Positions 34,639-44,601 of a stretch of DNA of 64,000 bases are shown here, in pieces (the stretch's first letter is position 1; the number at the start of each line of letters is the position of its first letter). A program made the translations under genes and the position numbers. Location of the stretch: positions 45,762,293-45,826,292 of the forward strand of contig NC_077238.1 of assembly GCF_947179165.1 (NCBI RefSeq), given 5' to 3'. The DNA comes from Solanum dulcamara. Lineage: Eukaryota; Streptophyta; Magnoliopsida; Solanales; Solanaceae. The notes under the pieces are model-generated. The model was not told the DNA's origin. It saw nothing but the letters and a program-made list of their open reading frames with translations, and made no database searches.

Positions 34639-35126
34639 CTACGATTGTTGTTGCTGCAACTTTCCTTGGACCTACTTGGTACGACATGTCTAAAAAGAGC
34701 AAAGATGAAAAGAATTTCCCCAACCCATGCGAGATAGAAGGTTCGTATACTTGTTCTTTCTCAATGTAGCTATGCCTGAGTCGTAGCATAATTGAATAGG
34801 ACTAGTGTAGGCTACTTTCTTGTATTCTCATGGAAGGGGAAAGTCTCTCTCATTTATGCTTTCTTAGTTGATTTGTACCGAGAGGAGTCCTCTCACAGGT
34901 TTAATGCTTTCTAGTTATAGTTAGTCTCTTTTTTGTATCGGGGATGAGTTAGCCGACCTTAATAGGTTAGCCGACTTATGAACCACCATAGGATCGGAGG
35001 TAAGGTTTATGTCCCCCTCCTTGTATTTTATTTTGATTATTTATGTTAAGGCTTGGGGGTGTTGCTCAACCCCTGACTGTGCATGAGAGGTGGGAGCCTC
35101 GTGTAGGGTTTGTTCCCATAAAAAAA
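34639..35126 (+). other. 3' UTR and A-tail of the LINE
   Basis: About 480 bp with no coding signal. It contains two near-identical copies of GTTAGCCGAC (34948 and 34966), close to the GTTAGTCGAGCGAC core of the upstream repeats. A short hairpin-forming stretch GGGGTGTTGCTCAACCCC lies at about 35055-35072. It ends in an A-run (35120-35128) that merges with the AAGGG of the target duplication. Terminal hairpins near the 3' end are known in several LINE groups as RT recognition sites; that role is inferred here. Confidence 0.65.
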
Positions 35127-35137
35127 AAGGGAAAACT
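35127..35137. repeat. Right target-site duplication of the LINE
   Basis: AAGGGAAAACT, identical to 23655-23665. The first two A's cannot be separated from the A-tail. Confidence 0.82.
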
Positions 35138-35263
35138 TCCTAAATGCCTCATAGTCTCCTATTCATAATTGTGGCGCACTTCACAATCATGAACAAGACC
35201 CTATTTGACATGGTATGTTGGACTTCTAGGACCTTTCAAAACCTTTATCTCTTATACCAAGTT
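35138..35263 (-). other. Leader and primer-binding site of element C
   Basis: Resembles the leader of element A (13681-13822) in order and wording, for example CTCCTATTCAT against TTTCTATTCAT and GGTATGTTGGACT against GGCATGTTGGACT. On the minus strand, 35250-35262 reads CTTGGTATAAGAG, close to the initiator Met-tRNA complement TTGGTATCAGAGC. This shows the LINE landed between gag and LTR of C. Confidence 0.75.
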
Positions 35264-37140
35264 TTTCATGACTCAAGCCTAGAACCTAGACATAACACAA
35301 TGAATGATGAACCCAAAGATACATCAAACAAGCCTCTTAGCATTTATTTAGTCTTTCATAGGTAATGATAAAAAAACAAGCGAAAACCATAATAGTAAAT
35401 CTTCAAGGGGAAAAAAGGACTATGGGGAGAGCATTGTAAACAAGCACCATACTAGTCAAGCATCATCATGCATATGTCCAAATATACCTCTAATATTAGA
35501 CTTGGCGAGGGCTAAGATATATACCTAACTCACTCTCAAATAAAATGACAATGAAGTACCATAACAGATATATAAAGGTCTCAACATAGCATAAGATAGA
35601 TAGGAAAAAAGAGTATTGTTCCTGAAACATGAGAACTCACAAAAATTAGTCTTCAAGAAATCCCAACTAGCCATGTGGACAAGAACGAGGAGTAGCACCA
35701 GTCTCTACATGGTGATACTATATAGGCAAAAGAGTATGCATTAGTACTTTTAATGTACTAAGTATGTAGGCATTCAATACAATTTAAAATATTTAGGTCA
35801 TTTATATGGTAAAGTACATAAACAAGTGCATACACGGCTAATCGAGTAGATAACATTTAAATCATACATATATGAGAAGATGACTATAACCAATAATAAG
35901 ACCATGTGATCTATAACATGGAATCCAACTTAACCCCCACATTGGAAAATGGGAGACTAATTGGCAGGGTAGAACTCCATCAATACTCACTTCTCTAACA
36001 TTTGATGGCCATTTGTGGATCCACTAGCCTAGACTACAAGGACTCCTAGGGAGGCACATAGTTAATAAAACCAGAGGTTGCTACAAGGATTTTCTTACCG
36101 AAGCCCACCTCAAGCCCCATTCGTTGCTAAGTCAAATCCTACAGAATAGTATATCATAGTAACATAAATGTACATACAGTTTGAAATGTCAAATCATCAT
36201 TCAGTAGAATAGCTCCTTAAAACTTTTGGTGATTCAAATATTCTAGAATTGTCCTTATCACATAGAGAATCCATTAGCTTAGGTGAGAAAACTTTCTACC
36301 AATATTCAATATTTATTAGATAGACTTCCATATTCATAGTCATTAGCTTTCATAAGCATTTAATTGGAGCCCATAACCTTCAAGTCATGCTTTAGTGAAA
36401 ATAGAGTAAAAATGATAGGTTCAAGTCCCTTCAACTTTCAAAAATGTAAGTAAATGAAATTATGCACAAACACTGTGTAATTCTTTAATTAAAATCATGT
36501 TTTAAACAACCCACCATGAATTTCAAGAATCTTTAAAAAGCTAAGTAGAGAAAATACTATCAAACCATCAATCTATGCATTTGAAATCATTTTGTATCCA
36601 AGTAGACCTATAATTACTAGCTTCATCATGATTCATGCTATTAAGTAGAAATTAGAATGACCCATAAGAAAATCTTACTTGAAATCAAGAGATTTGATTG
36701 AAAAAGGGTTTTGGACTCCATGGGTGGAAAAACCCTTGGATGAAGAACCATATACCTTAGAGTAAAGTTTGAAGAGAGAGAATTGAAGAAGTCTTGAGAA
36801 ACTTGAAGAAATCTTGATGCTTGATCTTCAATGAGGAGCCTTGAAACCCTTTAGTTAAGAGGAATCTTGTAGGAAATATTAGGGAAGGAGGGGGAATGAA
36901 ATCTTGTGTTTTGGGTAGCCAAAACAGTTGAAAATAACCTTAAAATACGTCCAAGTTTGACTATATATGTTCAGGAAATTTCCCAAGATACCCTTACTTA
37001 AAACTGGAATTTTTTGTAAAAGTTTATCCTGTCAGGGAGCAGTGGCGCGACACTGTAGCGCTCCTCCATAGGTCATTTTTGTATGAAGTTTAATTTTTGC
37101 CTTATTTGAGCTTTGGAAAATTTGCATTACCAGGGACGAA
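35264..37140 (-). repeat. 5' LTR of element C, truncated at its U3 end
   Basis: Partner of 18439-20171. Matching text runs until about 37136 (ACCAGGGA), then switches to LTR D-like sequence. The last ~120 bp of U3, including the outer terminus, are missing, so no target duplication can be checked. Confidence 0.8.
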
Positions 37141-37141
37141 C

Positions 37142-37245
37142 AGTAGACAAGATGATGGGCCATAAACCTTGCTCGTTCACAAACTTCAGAGACTTGATTT
37201 TTTATATACTTTTCTTAGACTTGCGAGATGAGTCGTTTATGTCAC
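37142..37245 (+). repeat. Fragment of a D-family LTR
   Basis: AGACAAGATGATGGG and the following ~100 bp match 40746-40855 in the LTR of element D, in the same orientation. The inner ~80 bp (from about 37165) form the outer part of the left arm of the palindrome 37164-38410. Confidence 0.7.
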
Positions 37246-38410
37246 AACCCAACCCCATAGGCTGTGACAATTTCCAAACTAGACACTCATGTATGCCCCT
37301 GCTAACTATAAGTAAACCTGCCTCCTATTTGAGTTATAACATGCAAACAGACAGCATAAGGCAACACAACATATAAGCCGATGAGGCTATCGTAACATGT
37401 AGGGTCGTTCCATAATGAACACACATGTGAGCTGACAAGGCTACCAAGATAAAGGAAACAACCCAAAACATAAGAAATATAGGCACAACTGTACACACAT
37501 ACATATACAACCCACATATATGTCCACAGACCTCTAAGAGTAAGAATAGTAACATAAGGCGAGACAAGGCCCCCGCCATATCCGTGAAAAAATAAATATA
37601 TACATCAATAGTATATATATGCATATGATGACATAATGATACATTTGTAATAACAAGTCCCACAATGGGCCGGGTACGGAATATGACACTGAGATACATA
37701 ATATCATTTTATAAGATGCAGCTACAGTGATTTATTAATTGTTATACTTGTTCCCTGCATCCCTATGTCAACTGTGCACTTCTTATGGTATTTTATGATT
37801 TACATACTCAGTACACATATCGTATTGACCCTCTCTTTTTGGGGGGCTGCGTTTCATGCCCGCAGGTACAAATTCACACTTTGGGGATCCGCCAGCGTAG
37901 AAGTCCCACTCAGTAGTTTAGAGGCACTTTATTATGCTGGAGCCTAGACTTTGGTACTAACCCTTGATGTATATATTTATTTGTTCACGGGTATGGCGGG
38001 GGCCCTGTCTCACCTTATGTTACTATTCTTACTCTTAGAGGTCTGTGGACATGTGTGTGGGTTGTATATGTATGTGTGTACAGTTGTGCCTATATGTCTT
38101 ATGTTTTGGGTCGTTCCCTTTATCTTGGTAGCCTTGTCAGCTCACATGTGTGTTCATTATGGAACGATCCTACATATTACGATAGCCTCATCGGCTTATA
38201 TGTTGTGTTGCCTTATGCTGTCTATTTGCATGTTATAACTCAAACAGGAGGCAGGTTTACTTATAGTTAGCAGGGGTATACATAAGTGTCTAGTTCGGAA
38301 ATCGTCACAGCCTATGGGGTTGGGTTGTGACATAAATGACTCATCTCACAAGTCTAAGAAAAGTATATAAAAAATCAAGTCTCTGAAGTTTGTGAACGAG
38401 CAAGGGTTTT
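37164..38410. repeat. Large imperfect palindrome made of LTR sequence (arms about 445 bp, spacer about 353 bp)
   Basis: 37165-37609 is the reverse complement of about 37963-38409 with few mismatches. The inner ~365 bp of each arm are the 3' end of another gypsy-type LTR: GTTGGGTTGTGAC at the right end and its mirror GTCACAACCCAAC at the left. The outer ~80 bp are D-family LTR sequence. The spacer continues the same LTR on the right side, with the common GCTGCGTTTCATGCCCGCAG box at about 37847-37866. Flanks are mirror images, not direct repeats, so this is not a simple foldback transposon with target duplication. Confidence 0.88.
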
Positions 38411-38429
38411 GCCTGATGTGTTCACAAAC

Positions 38430-38820
38430 CACTAGAGTTTACAATATGTGTTTAAGCAAACAGACTTGAACCTTCGGCAAAGGAGATGTCTTGAGTTTTA
38501 TGATATGGTGTATTGTATCATCCAAGCAAGGCAGATATGGTTGCTGATGCACTAAGTAGGTTATCCATGAGTAGTGTGACACATATTGAAGAAGATAAGA
38601 AAGAATTGATTAAAGATATTCATGGGTTGGCACGTTTAGGTGTGCATTTGGTTGATTCTAATAATGGAGGTGTTCTTGTTCATAATGGTTCAGAATCGTC
38701 TCTTATAAGGATGTCAAGGCCAAGCAAGACCAAGATCTAATATTGGTTGAGTTAAAGATGTCGGTGGCTGAAAAAGCTATTGAGGTTGTCTCCTAAGGGG
38801 GAGATGGTGTGCTATGTTAC
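38430..38820 (+). pseudogene. RNase H C-terminus and linker of element D
   Basis: 38513-38740 reads MYHPSKADMVADALSRLSM, the end of RNase H (normally YHPGKANVVADALSR), followed by EEDKKELIKDIHGLARLGVH and NGSESSLI. The DHKSLQY-side text is just upstream at about 38430-38480 in another frame. Only this end of the domain survives. Confidence 0.75.
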
Positions 38821-40130
38821 CAAGGTCGATTGTGTGTACCCAATGTTGATAGGTTGAGATAGTTGATATTGAATAAAGCCCATAGTTCCCAATATTTGAT
38901 TCATCCAGGTTCCATCAAGATGTATTGTACTTGAGAGAAGTGTATTGGTGGAATAGTATAAAGAAGAACATAGCAGAGTTTATAGCTACGTGTCCAAATT
39001 GCCAGCAAGTCAAAATCGAGCATCAAAGACTAGGAGGTCTATACTAAGCTATTGAGATTCTTACTTAGAAGTGGGAAGATGTGAATATGTATTTCATAAC
39101 GGGTTTTCCTCATACTAAGAAGCAACATGATTCCATTTGGATTGTTGTAGATCAGATGACCAAGTCGGCTTATTTTTTATCGGTTAAGACTTCCTATGGT
39201 GACAAAGATTATGCTAAGTTGTATGTACGTGAGTTGGTGAGACTTCATGGTGTGCCCTTGTCCATCAAATCAGATCAAGGTACATAATTCACTTCATATT
39301 TTTGGAAGTCATTTCAAAAGGGTATTGATACAAAGGTTAATTTAAGTACCACTTTTATCCTCAAACCGACGGTCAAGATGAAAGAATGATACAAACTTTA
39401 GAGGATATGTTAAGGAAGTGTGTTATTGATTTTAAATGAAGTTGGGATGAACATTTGCCATTGATTGAGTTTGCCTATAATAATAGTTATCACTCTAGCA
39501 TCCAAATGGCTCCTTTCGAAGCATTGTATGGAAGGAGATGTAGATCCCCAATGGGATGGTTTGAAGTAAGTGACATGGCCTTGATTGGTCCATATTTGGT
39601 TATCAATGCTACGGAGAAGGTTAGACTCATAAGGGAGAGGTTGAAGATGACTCAAAGTAGTCAAAAGTACTATTTCGATGTTAGGAAAAAAAGCTTTAAT
39701 TTGAAGTGGATGATTGGGTCTATTTGAAGGTTTCACCCCTGAAGAGTGCAATGCATTTTGGCAAGAAAGGGAAATTGAGTCCTAGATACGTTGGACCTTA
39801 CAGAGTATTTAAACGTGTTTACAAAATGTGGATTGTGAGTTAGATTTTCCATTCGAGTTAGCTATAGTTCACCCGGTGTTTCATGTGTTTATGTTGAGGA
39901 AGTTCATGGGTGATCCAAACTCCAATGTTCCCTTTAAAGATGTAAGTGTTGAGGAAAATTTGACTTATGAAGAAGTTCCGGTGGAAATCTTTGACCGGCA
40001 AGTTAAGAAGTTAAGAAACAAAGAAGTTGTGTTCGTCAAAGTGTTATGGAGGAATAAACAAATAGAAAGTGCTACTTGGGAGGCGGAAGTGGATATAATT
40101 AAATGATACTCGTACCTTTTTCCTTCTACT
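38820..40130 (+). pseudogene. Integrase with chromodomain-like tail, element D
   Basis: The HHCC region lies at about 38890-39040. The catalytic core at 39081-39287 shows VVDQMTK (Asp) and SDQGT (Asp) before a stop. The catalytic Glu is present in the shifted continuation (GQDERMIQTLED, about 39370). 39455-39727 carries MPLIEFAYNNSYHSSIQMAP and GRRCRSPMGWFEV. 39828-40106 carries the linker and chromodomain-like tail (EIFDRQVKKLRNKE, VKVLWRNKQIESATWEAE). Several frameshifts and stops break it. Confidence 0.82.
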
Positions 40131-40329
40131 CAAGTAGTAAGTTGTTCCTATTCAATCTAATTGAACTCTTACGTATTCAGTTCCTCCTATGTCATTCATA
40201 TGCATGCATGTTTATGAAAAAAATTGATTTAAAAAGTTATGATTTTGTGTTTAGTTGAAGTTTCATGTTCCATGCACTATAAGATGTCATCATATTCATG
40301 TTGGGTTGCTAGTCCCTTTTCCGTGTCCT

Positions 40330-40364
40330 TCATTCGAGGATAAATGTTTCCAAGATGGAGAAAT
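40330..40364 (+). other. Decayed polypurine tract of element D
   Basis: ATTCGAGGATAAATG followed by AAGATGGAGAAAT just before the LTR start TGGAAGACCC. The G-run seen in other copies is interrupted by T, and the TG of the LTR is followed by G in place of T. Confidence 0.65.
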
Positions 40365-42613
40365 TGGAAGACCCGTATGTCGGAAAGTCAGAACCAAGGA
40401 GAAAATTCTCAAAATCTTGAACTCAACCCAAGTTTACGACTATATCTATGAATTGTAGGAGTTTACATGATCCATATAAATGAGTCGTAGAGGGAGTCAT
40501 TATTGGTTGTCATTACCAACCTAAAAGAGAGGTGTTACGAGTCATGTTGAAGAACCATTCTTACTTAGATGATTCGTAGACATAACTCATAGGAAGAGCT
40601 CTGAGGCTAAGTTCCAGAAGTCCCTCAAGGTTTTTGTGGCTCGTAGAAGCTATGATGGGTCGTAAGAACCACCCGTCATAAAACTGCAGAGACTTGTAAT
40701 TTACAGGTTTTTGTGACCTGCAAGACAAGCCAACTAGATGAAACATAGACAAGATGATGGGGAATAAACCTTGCCCATTCCCAAACTTCGGAGACTTGAA
40801 TTTTTAAATGCTTTTCTCAGTCTTGCAGGATGATTTATTTAGATGATTTGTCAACACTTCGACAACCCGCATAAATAGATCCGTCGAGCCAAATTTCTAG
40901 ATTTTAGTGAAGGGCAATTGTGTTTTTTCCCAAGTTTGGTTCAATGAACCTAGACACTTTTATGGCCAAGTTCAAAGTCTATAAATATTCAATCCTTCAA
41001 ATTCCCCTCCTAGTCAATTCATTCTCCTAAACTTTTCTTAGGAAAGAACAAAGTATCTCAAGGTTTCCTCTTCAAGCTAAAGCTAGAGTTTCCAAATTTC
41101 TACAAGCTTTCTTCTTCAATTATTAGTAAATTCAATAAAGGTATGTGGGGATTGATTCATGGATCTTTTTACCCATGAAGTCCTAAAGATTCCTCAAGTT
41201 TTGATTCAATTTTCAATTGATTATGAACCCTAGTTTTGATGAATTACATTGGACTGGTTTGATTTTATTTTTAAATGTTATCAATGATCTTTATATGCAT
41301 GTTCTCATATAAATTTCATGATTTCAAGTTGAATTATAGGTGCCCATGCATAAATCTATATTTGCAAGCTATGATTAAGAAGTTAAGATGAGTTATTGAG
41401 TTGACCATGAGTTAAATGATTTTCAATGAAAGTTTTATATGAGTTAAAGTTGAGATTTATGATTCTAAAGTTAAAGTTATGATGATTATCATAGTTAAGA
41501 TCAAAAGATGTTTAAAGATAGTGATAAAGACACTTCTCACCAGTGTTATGGATTCTTATGAATCACCAAGTAGATGAGCTATTCCTAATACATTTTAAAG
41601 ATGGATTGATAGGAGTTACTATATTTACCTACTATGTTATGGTCATATTAATAAGTTTCCATTGGAATATTGATTAAGCACCGAGAGGGATTCTAGGTAG
41701 GGTTCGGTCCAGAACACAGTTAATTACCCAAGGGAATCCTAGTATCAACCTAAAGTCCCAAACTACATTGCCCACATAGGTTTCCTTTATGGCCTAGCTA
41801 GTGGATCCACATATAGCATAGTTGATTTGAGTTGAGTTACTTTTGGAGTATGCCCCGGCAAGGTAGCCTCCTATGTTTTGATGTAGGAGTCATAGGCCTG
41901 TCTCATTGCAGAAGTCATCGGATTCTATATAATAGCTCACATGGTCTTAGTTGTTAATTAATGGTCCTATCCCATACAAATTGGAGTTAAAGTTATGAGA
42001 TGTCAAGTTATGAGTTTATGATAAAGTTTTATGATATGTATTGACCTAGAGTTTCTTATGATCTAAATTGCTTTCAAGCCTTACTTATGTTCATTATGAT
42101 TAGTCATGCATCTTATGTGATATTGATTACGTTCTTTCACTTGTTCATGCATACCTCACATACTTTAGTACATTCAAACGTACTAACGCATAATTTGCCT
42201 ATATTATCTCATAATGTAGGGTTGGACGATGCTCGCAATTATCCCACTCATGGCTAGAGATTTTTTTAGATTTCAAGGAAGTTGGTGAGTCTTATTCTAC
42301 CGAGGCCAAGACTTTTATTCATGATTACTATTGTCTTCACTTTCTTCTATTATTAGGGTGAGCTAGGAGCATGTCCTAATCCCCCATCGAAGATTAGACT
42401 AGAGGCATATTTAGATGATATATTAGTGTAGTTTGGATTGGACATTTATAGAGTTGATTTCCCTTAATCTCATTCCCCACTTAATGATTACTTCCACTCA
42501 TATTTATATTATTCTTTACCTTATGTATGTGATGTGTGCTAAGATGGCTTATGGTTGGGTTTCCTCGCATCCCGTTCACCGTGTTATGACTAGGCTCTAG
42601 GTCAGGTTGTGAT
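40365..42613 (+). repeat. 3' LTR of element D (2249 bp)
   Basis: From TGGAAGACCC to GGTTGTGATA (from TGACA). Related throughout, in reverse, to LTR B (6204-8443), including the AATTCATTCTCC / TTTCTTAGG block and the ACGTACTAACGCATAATTTGCC block near 42178-42204. Confidence 0.83.
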
Positions 42614-43109
42614 AATTGGTCATGAATCTTATGGCATATTGTTCACTTTTCTTTACTTGTTCATACATATCTCACATACTTAATACCTTCTATGTAATAA
42701 CACATATTTTGCCTATATTGTCTCATAATTCAGGGATGGACGACACTCATGACCATCCTCTTCGTGGCTAGAGTTTCTTTAGATATTAAAAAGTTGGTGA
42801 GTCCTTATTCTATCAAGGACATGACTTTCATTCTCATTGTTTACTTGATTTTCTTCTTATGTGTTGGGTGAGATAGGAGCTTGTCCTAAACCCCCATCAA
42901 ACACTAGACTAGGGGTATGTTTAGATACTATGTGATGTAGTCCAGTTAGACATCTATTAAGTTTTGTATCCCTTACCTTGAGTTGTTTGTTTTGCTTATT
43001 TTACTATGTTTATTTACCTTATGTATGCGATGTATTCTAAGATAGATTGGTTACGGTCCCTCACATCCTAATTGCCATGTCGTGGCTTAGCCGTAGTTTA
43101 GGTCGTGAC
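42614..43109 (+). repeat. Extra LTR tail (U5 portion) of a D-like LTR
   Basis: Repeats the last ~530 bp of LTR D in the same order (TTGTTCATACATATCTCACA, TTTTGCCTATATTGTCTCAT, GTTGGTGAGTCC) with clear divergence and ends properly in GGTCGTGACA at 43109. It is followed at once by integrase text of element E, so its own leader, gag and most of pol are missing. Confidence 0.78.
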
Positions 43110-43111
43110 AC

Positions 43112-44400
43112 AAGTGTTGATGGCACTAGAGAAAGAATTGTGGTAGAGGCCCATAGCTCTAAGTATTCCATCCATCCAGGTTCTACAAAGATATACCATG
43201 ACTTAAGAGAAGTATATTGGTGGAGTGGAATAATGAGATATATAGCAGAGTTTGTGTCCAAGTGTCCGAATTGACAACAAGTAAAAGTTACGAACTAAAG
43301 GCCTTGTGGAGTTGCTTAGAACATTGAGATTCTAGAATGGAAATGGGAGAGTATAAATATAGACTTCATTACCAATTTACCATGATCCCGCTAGAAATAG
43401 ACTATATTTGTGTGATTGTGGATAAGATGACCAAATCAGTCCATTTTTTACTGGTTAAGAGTACAGACACTGCAAAGGACTATGCCAGATTATATCTTCG
43501 AGAGATTATCAGACTTTATGGGGTTTCTTTTTCTATCATCTCAGATAGAGGAGATCAGTTCACTGTCTAGTTTTGGAAGTCGTTCCATAAAGGTTTGGGT
43601 TCAAGAGTGAACCTTAGCACTACTTTCCATCCGCAGACAGTTGGCCAGGCAGAGCATATAATTCAGACTTTGGAAGATATGTTGAGAGCTTATGTCATTG
43701 AATTTAAAGGTAATTGGTATGATTATTTACCTCTTATTGAGTTTGTGTATAATAATAGCTTTTAAAGTATTCAAATAGCTCCTTACGAAGCTCTGTATGG
43801 GAGGAAATGTAGATCATCAATTGGTTGGTTCAAGGTTGGTAAAGATGAGTTTATTGGACTAGACTTAGTTCACCAGGCCATGGAGAAAAGTGAAAACCAT
43901 CCAAGAGAGGTTGAGGACTGCTTAGAGTCACCAAAGCTGATACATCGATGTTAGGAGGAGAGATTAAGCATTTGAAGTGCATGATTGGGTATACTTGAAG
44001 GTTTCACCAATGAAGGGTGTGATATGATTTAGAAAGGAAGGTAATCTTACTTCCAGCTACATTAGTCCTTATCATATTTTAAAGAGGGTTGGTAATGTAG
44101 CCTATGAGTTAGAGTTGCCATCAGAGGTAGTATCTATTCATCTGGTGTTTCACATCTCTATGCTTAAGAAGTGTTTGAGAGACTCTTTGTTGCTTATTCC
44201 AACTGAAAGCATTGGGGTGAAAGAGAGTTTTACTTCTGATGAGATTCCAATTCAGATTCTTGATCATCAGGTTTGCAATTAAGGACCAAAGAGATAGCAT
44301 CCGTCAAAGTTCTATGGTAAAACCAGTTTGTTGAAGAGGCCACATAGGAAGCTGAAGAGGATATGAAGGCTAGCTACCTGCATTTATTCGCTCCTTCTAA
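43112..44400 (+). pseudogene. Integrase with chromodomain-like tail, element E
   Basis: Starts with the pre-HHCC text (VDGTRERIVVEAHSSKYSIH), REVYWWSG and FVSKCPN; the last zinc ligand area is broken by a stop. The core at 43337-43570 has VIVDKMTKS and SDRGDQFTV, and the following frame keeps GQAEHIIQTLED, so all three acidic positions are present though split. The tail at about 44200-44390 (DEIPIQILDHQV) is the chromodomain-like end. It is more divergent from A-D than they are from one another, in line with its different LTR. Confidence 0.78.
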
Positions 44401-44564
44401 TGATAATATTGAGGGAAATGTTTTTTCCTCTTATCTTTGAGTTGATGTTCATTTCGAGTTTAAGTATATGATAAGTATTCTTGAGTCCGAGTAGTTGATT
44501 GTTTTAGTTTTTGATTATTTGAGTTCTTGATTGTATTCGTGCCTTAAGTAAGCCCTTCACTTAG

Positions 44565-44601
44565 TTTTCATTCGAGGATGAATGATCCCAAGAGGAAGAT
44601 A
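44565..44601 (+). other. Polypurine tract region of element E
   Basis: ATTCGAGGATGAATGATCCC then AAGAGGAAGATA just before the LTR start at about 44602. Same layout as the other copies, with the G-run eroded. Confidence 0.65.

Larger units (their letters stand above)
23666..35126 (+). mobile_element. L1-type LINE, full length, about 11.5 kb
   Basis: Plus-strand non-LTR retrotransposon with a short 5' UTR, ORF1 (DUF4283-like RNA-binding protein with zinc knuckle), ORF2 (AP endonuclease, RT, zinc finger, RNase H) overlapping by ATGA, a further 2.8 kb of open frame with repeats, a 3' UTR and a short A-tail. An 11-bp exact duplication flanks it, so it appears complete at the 5' end. Usual plant L1 elements are about 5-8 kb; the excess lies downstream of ORF2 and in a long ORF1 tail. 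Few disabling changes are present, so it is younger than element C, which it interrupts. Confidence 0.9.
18439..37140 (-). mobile_element. Ty3/gypsy LTR retrotransposon C, split by the LINE
   Basis: Minus-strand element. 3' LTR 18439-20171 (U5 end missing), polypurine tract, integrase, RT, protease and gag fragments up to 23491, and part of the leader to 23665. The LINE follows, then the remaining leader, primer site and 5' LTR (35138-37140, U3 end missing). The two LTRs are alike (for example 18440-18760 against 35558-35880, and 19380-19700 against 36480-36800). Gag lacks its middle, and RNase H is deleted at about 21840. Both LTR outer ends have been lost to other elements. Confidence 0.83.
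38413..42613 (+). mobile_element. Ty3/gypsy element D, 3' part only (same family as B)
   Basis: Plus-strand remnant that begins inside RNase H directly after the palindrome. It continues through integrase and chromodomain-like tail to a polypurine tract and 3' LTR (40365-42613). Protease, RT and gag are absent. Protein wording (MHFGKKGKLSP, SIQMAPFEALYGRRC) and LTR length (2249 against 2240 bp) match element B. Confidence 0.83.

Noticed and set aside
37334..37699. Paired Cys/Leu-rich open frames in both palindrome arms (also 37951-38238)
   Set aside because: Same LTR sequence read on opposite strands; the apparent protein similarity is a by-product of the inverted duplication.
37241..38335. 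Foldback or Mutator-like DNA transposon with long inverted ends
   Set aside because: The inverted repeat continues into the flanks (mirrored D-family LTR), there is no direct target duplication, and the arms are LTR ends.
37164..38410. A microRNA precursor
   Set aside because: The arms are far too long and nearly perfect, and consist of LTR sequence; a siRNA source is more plausible.
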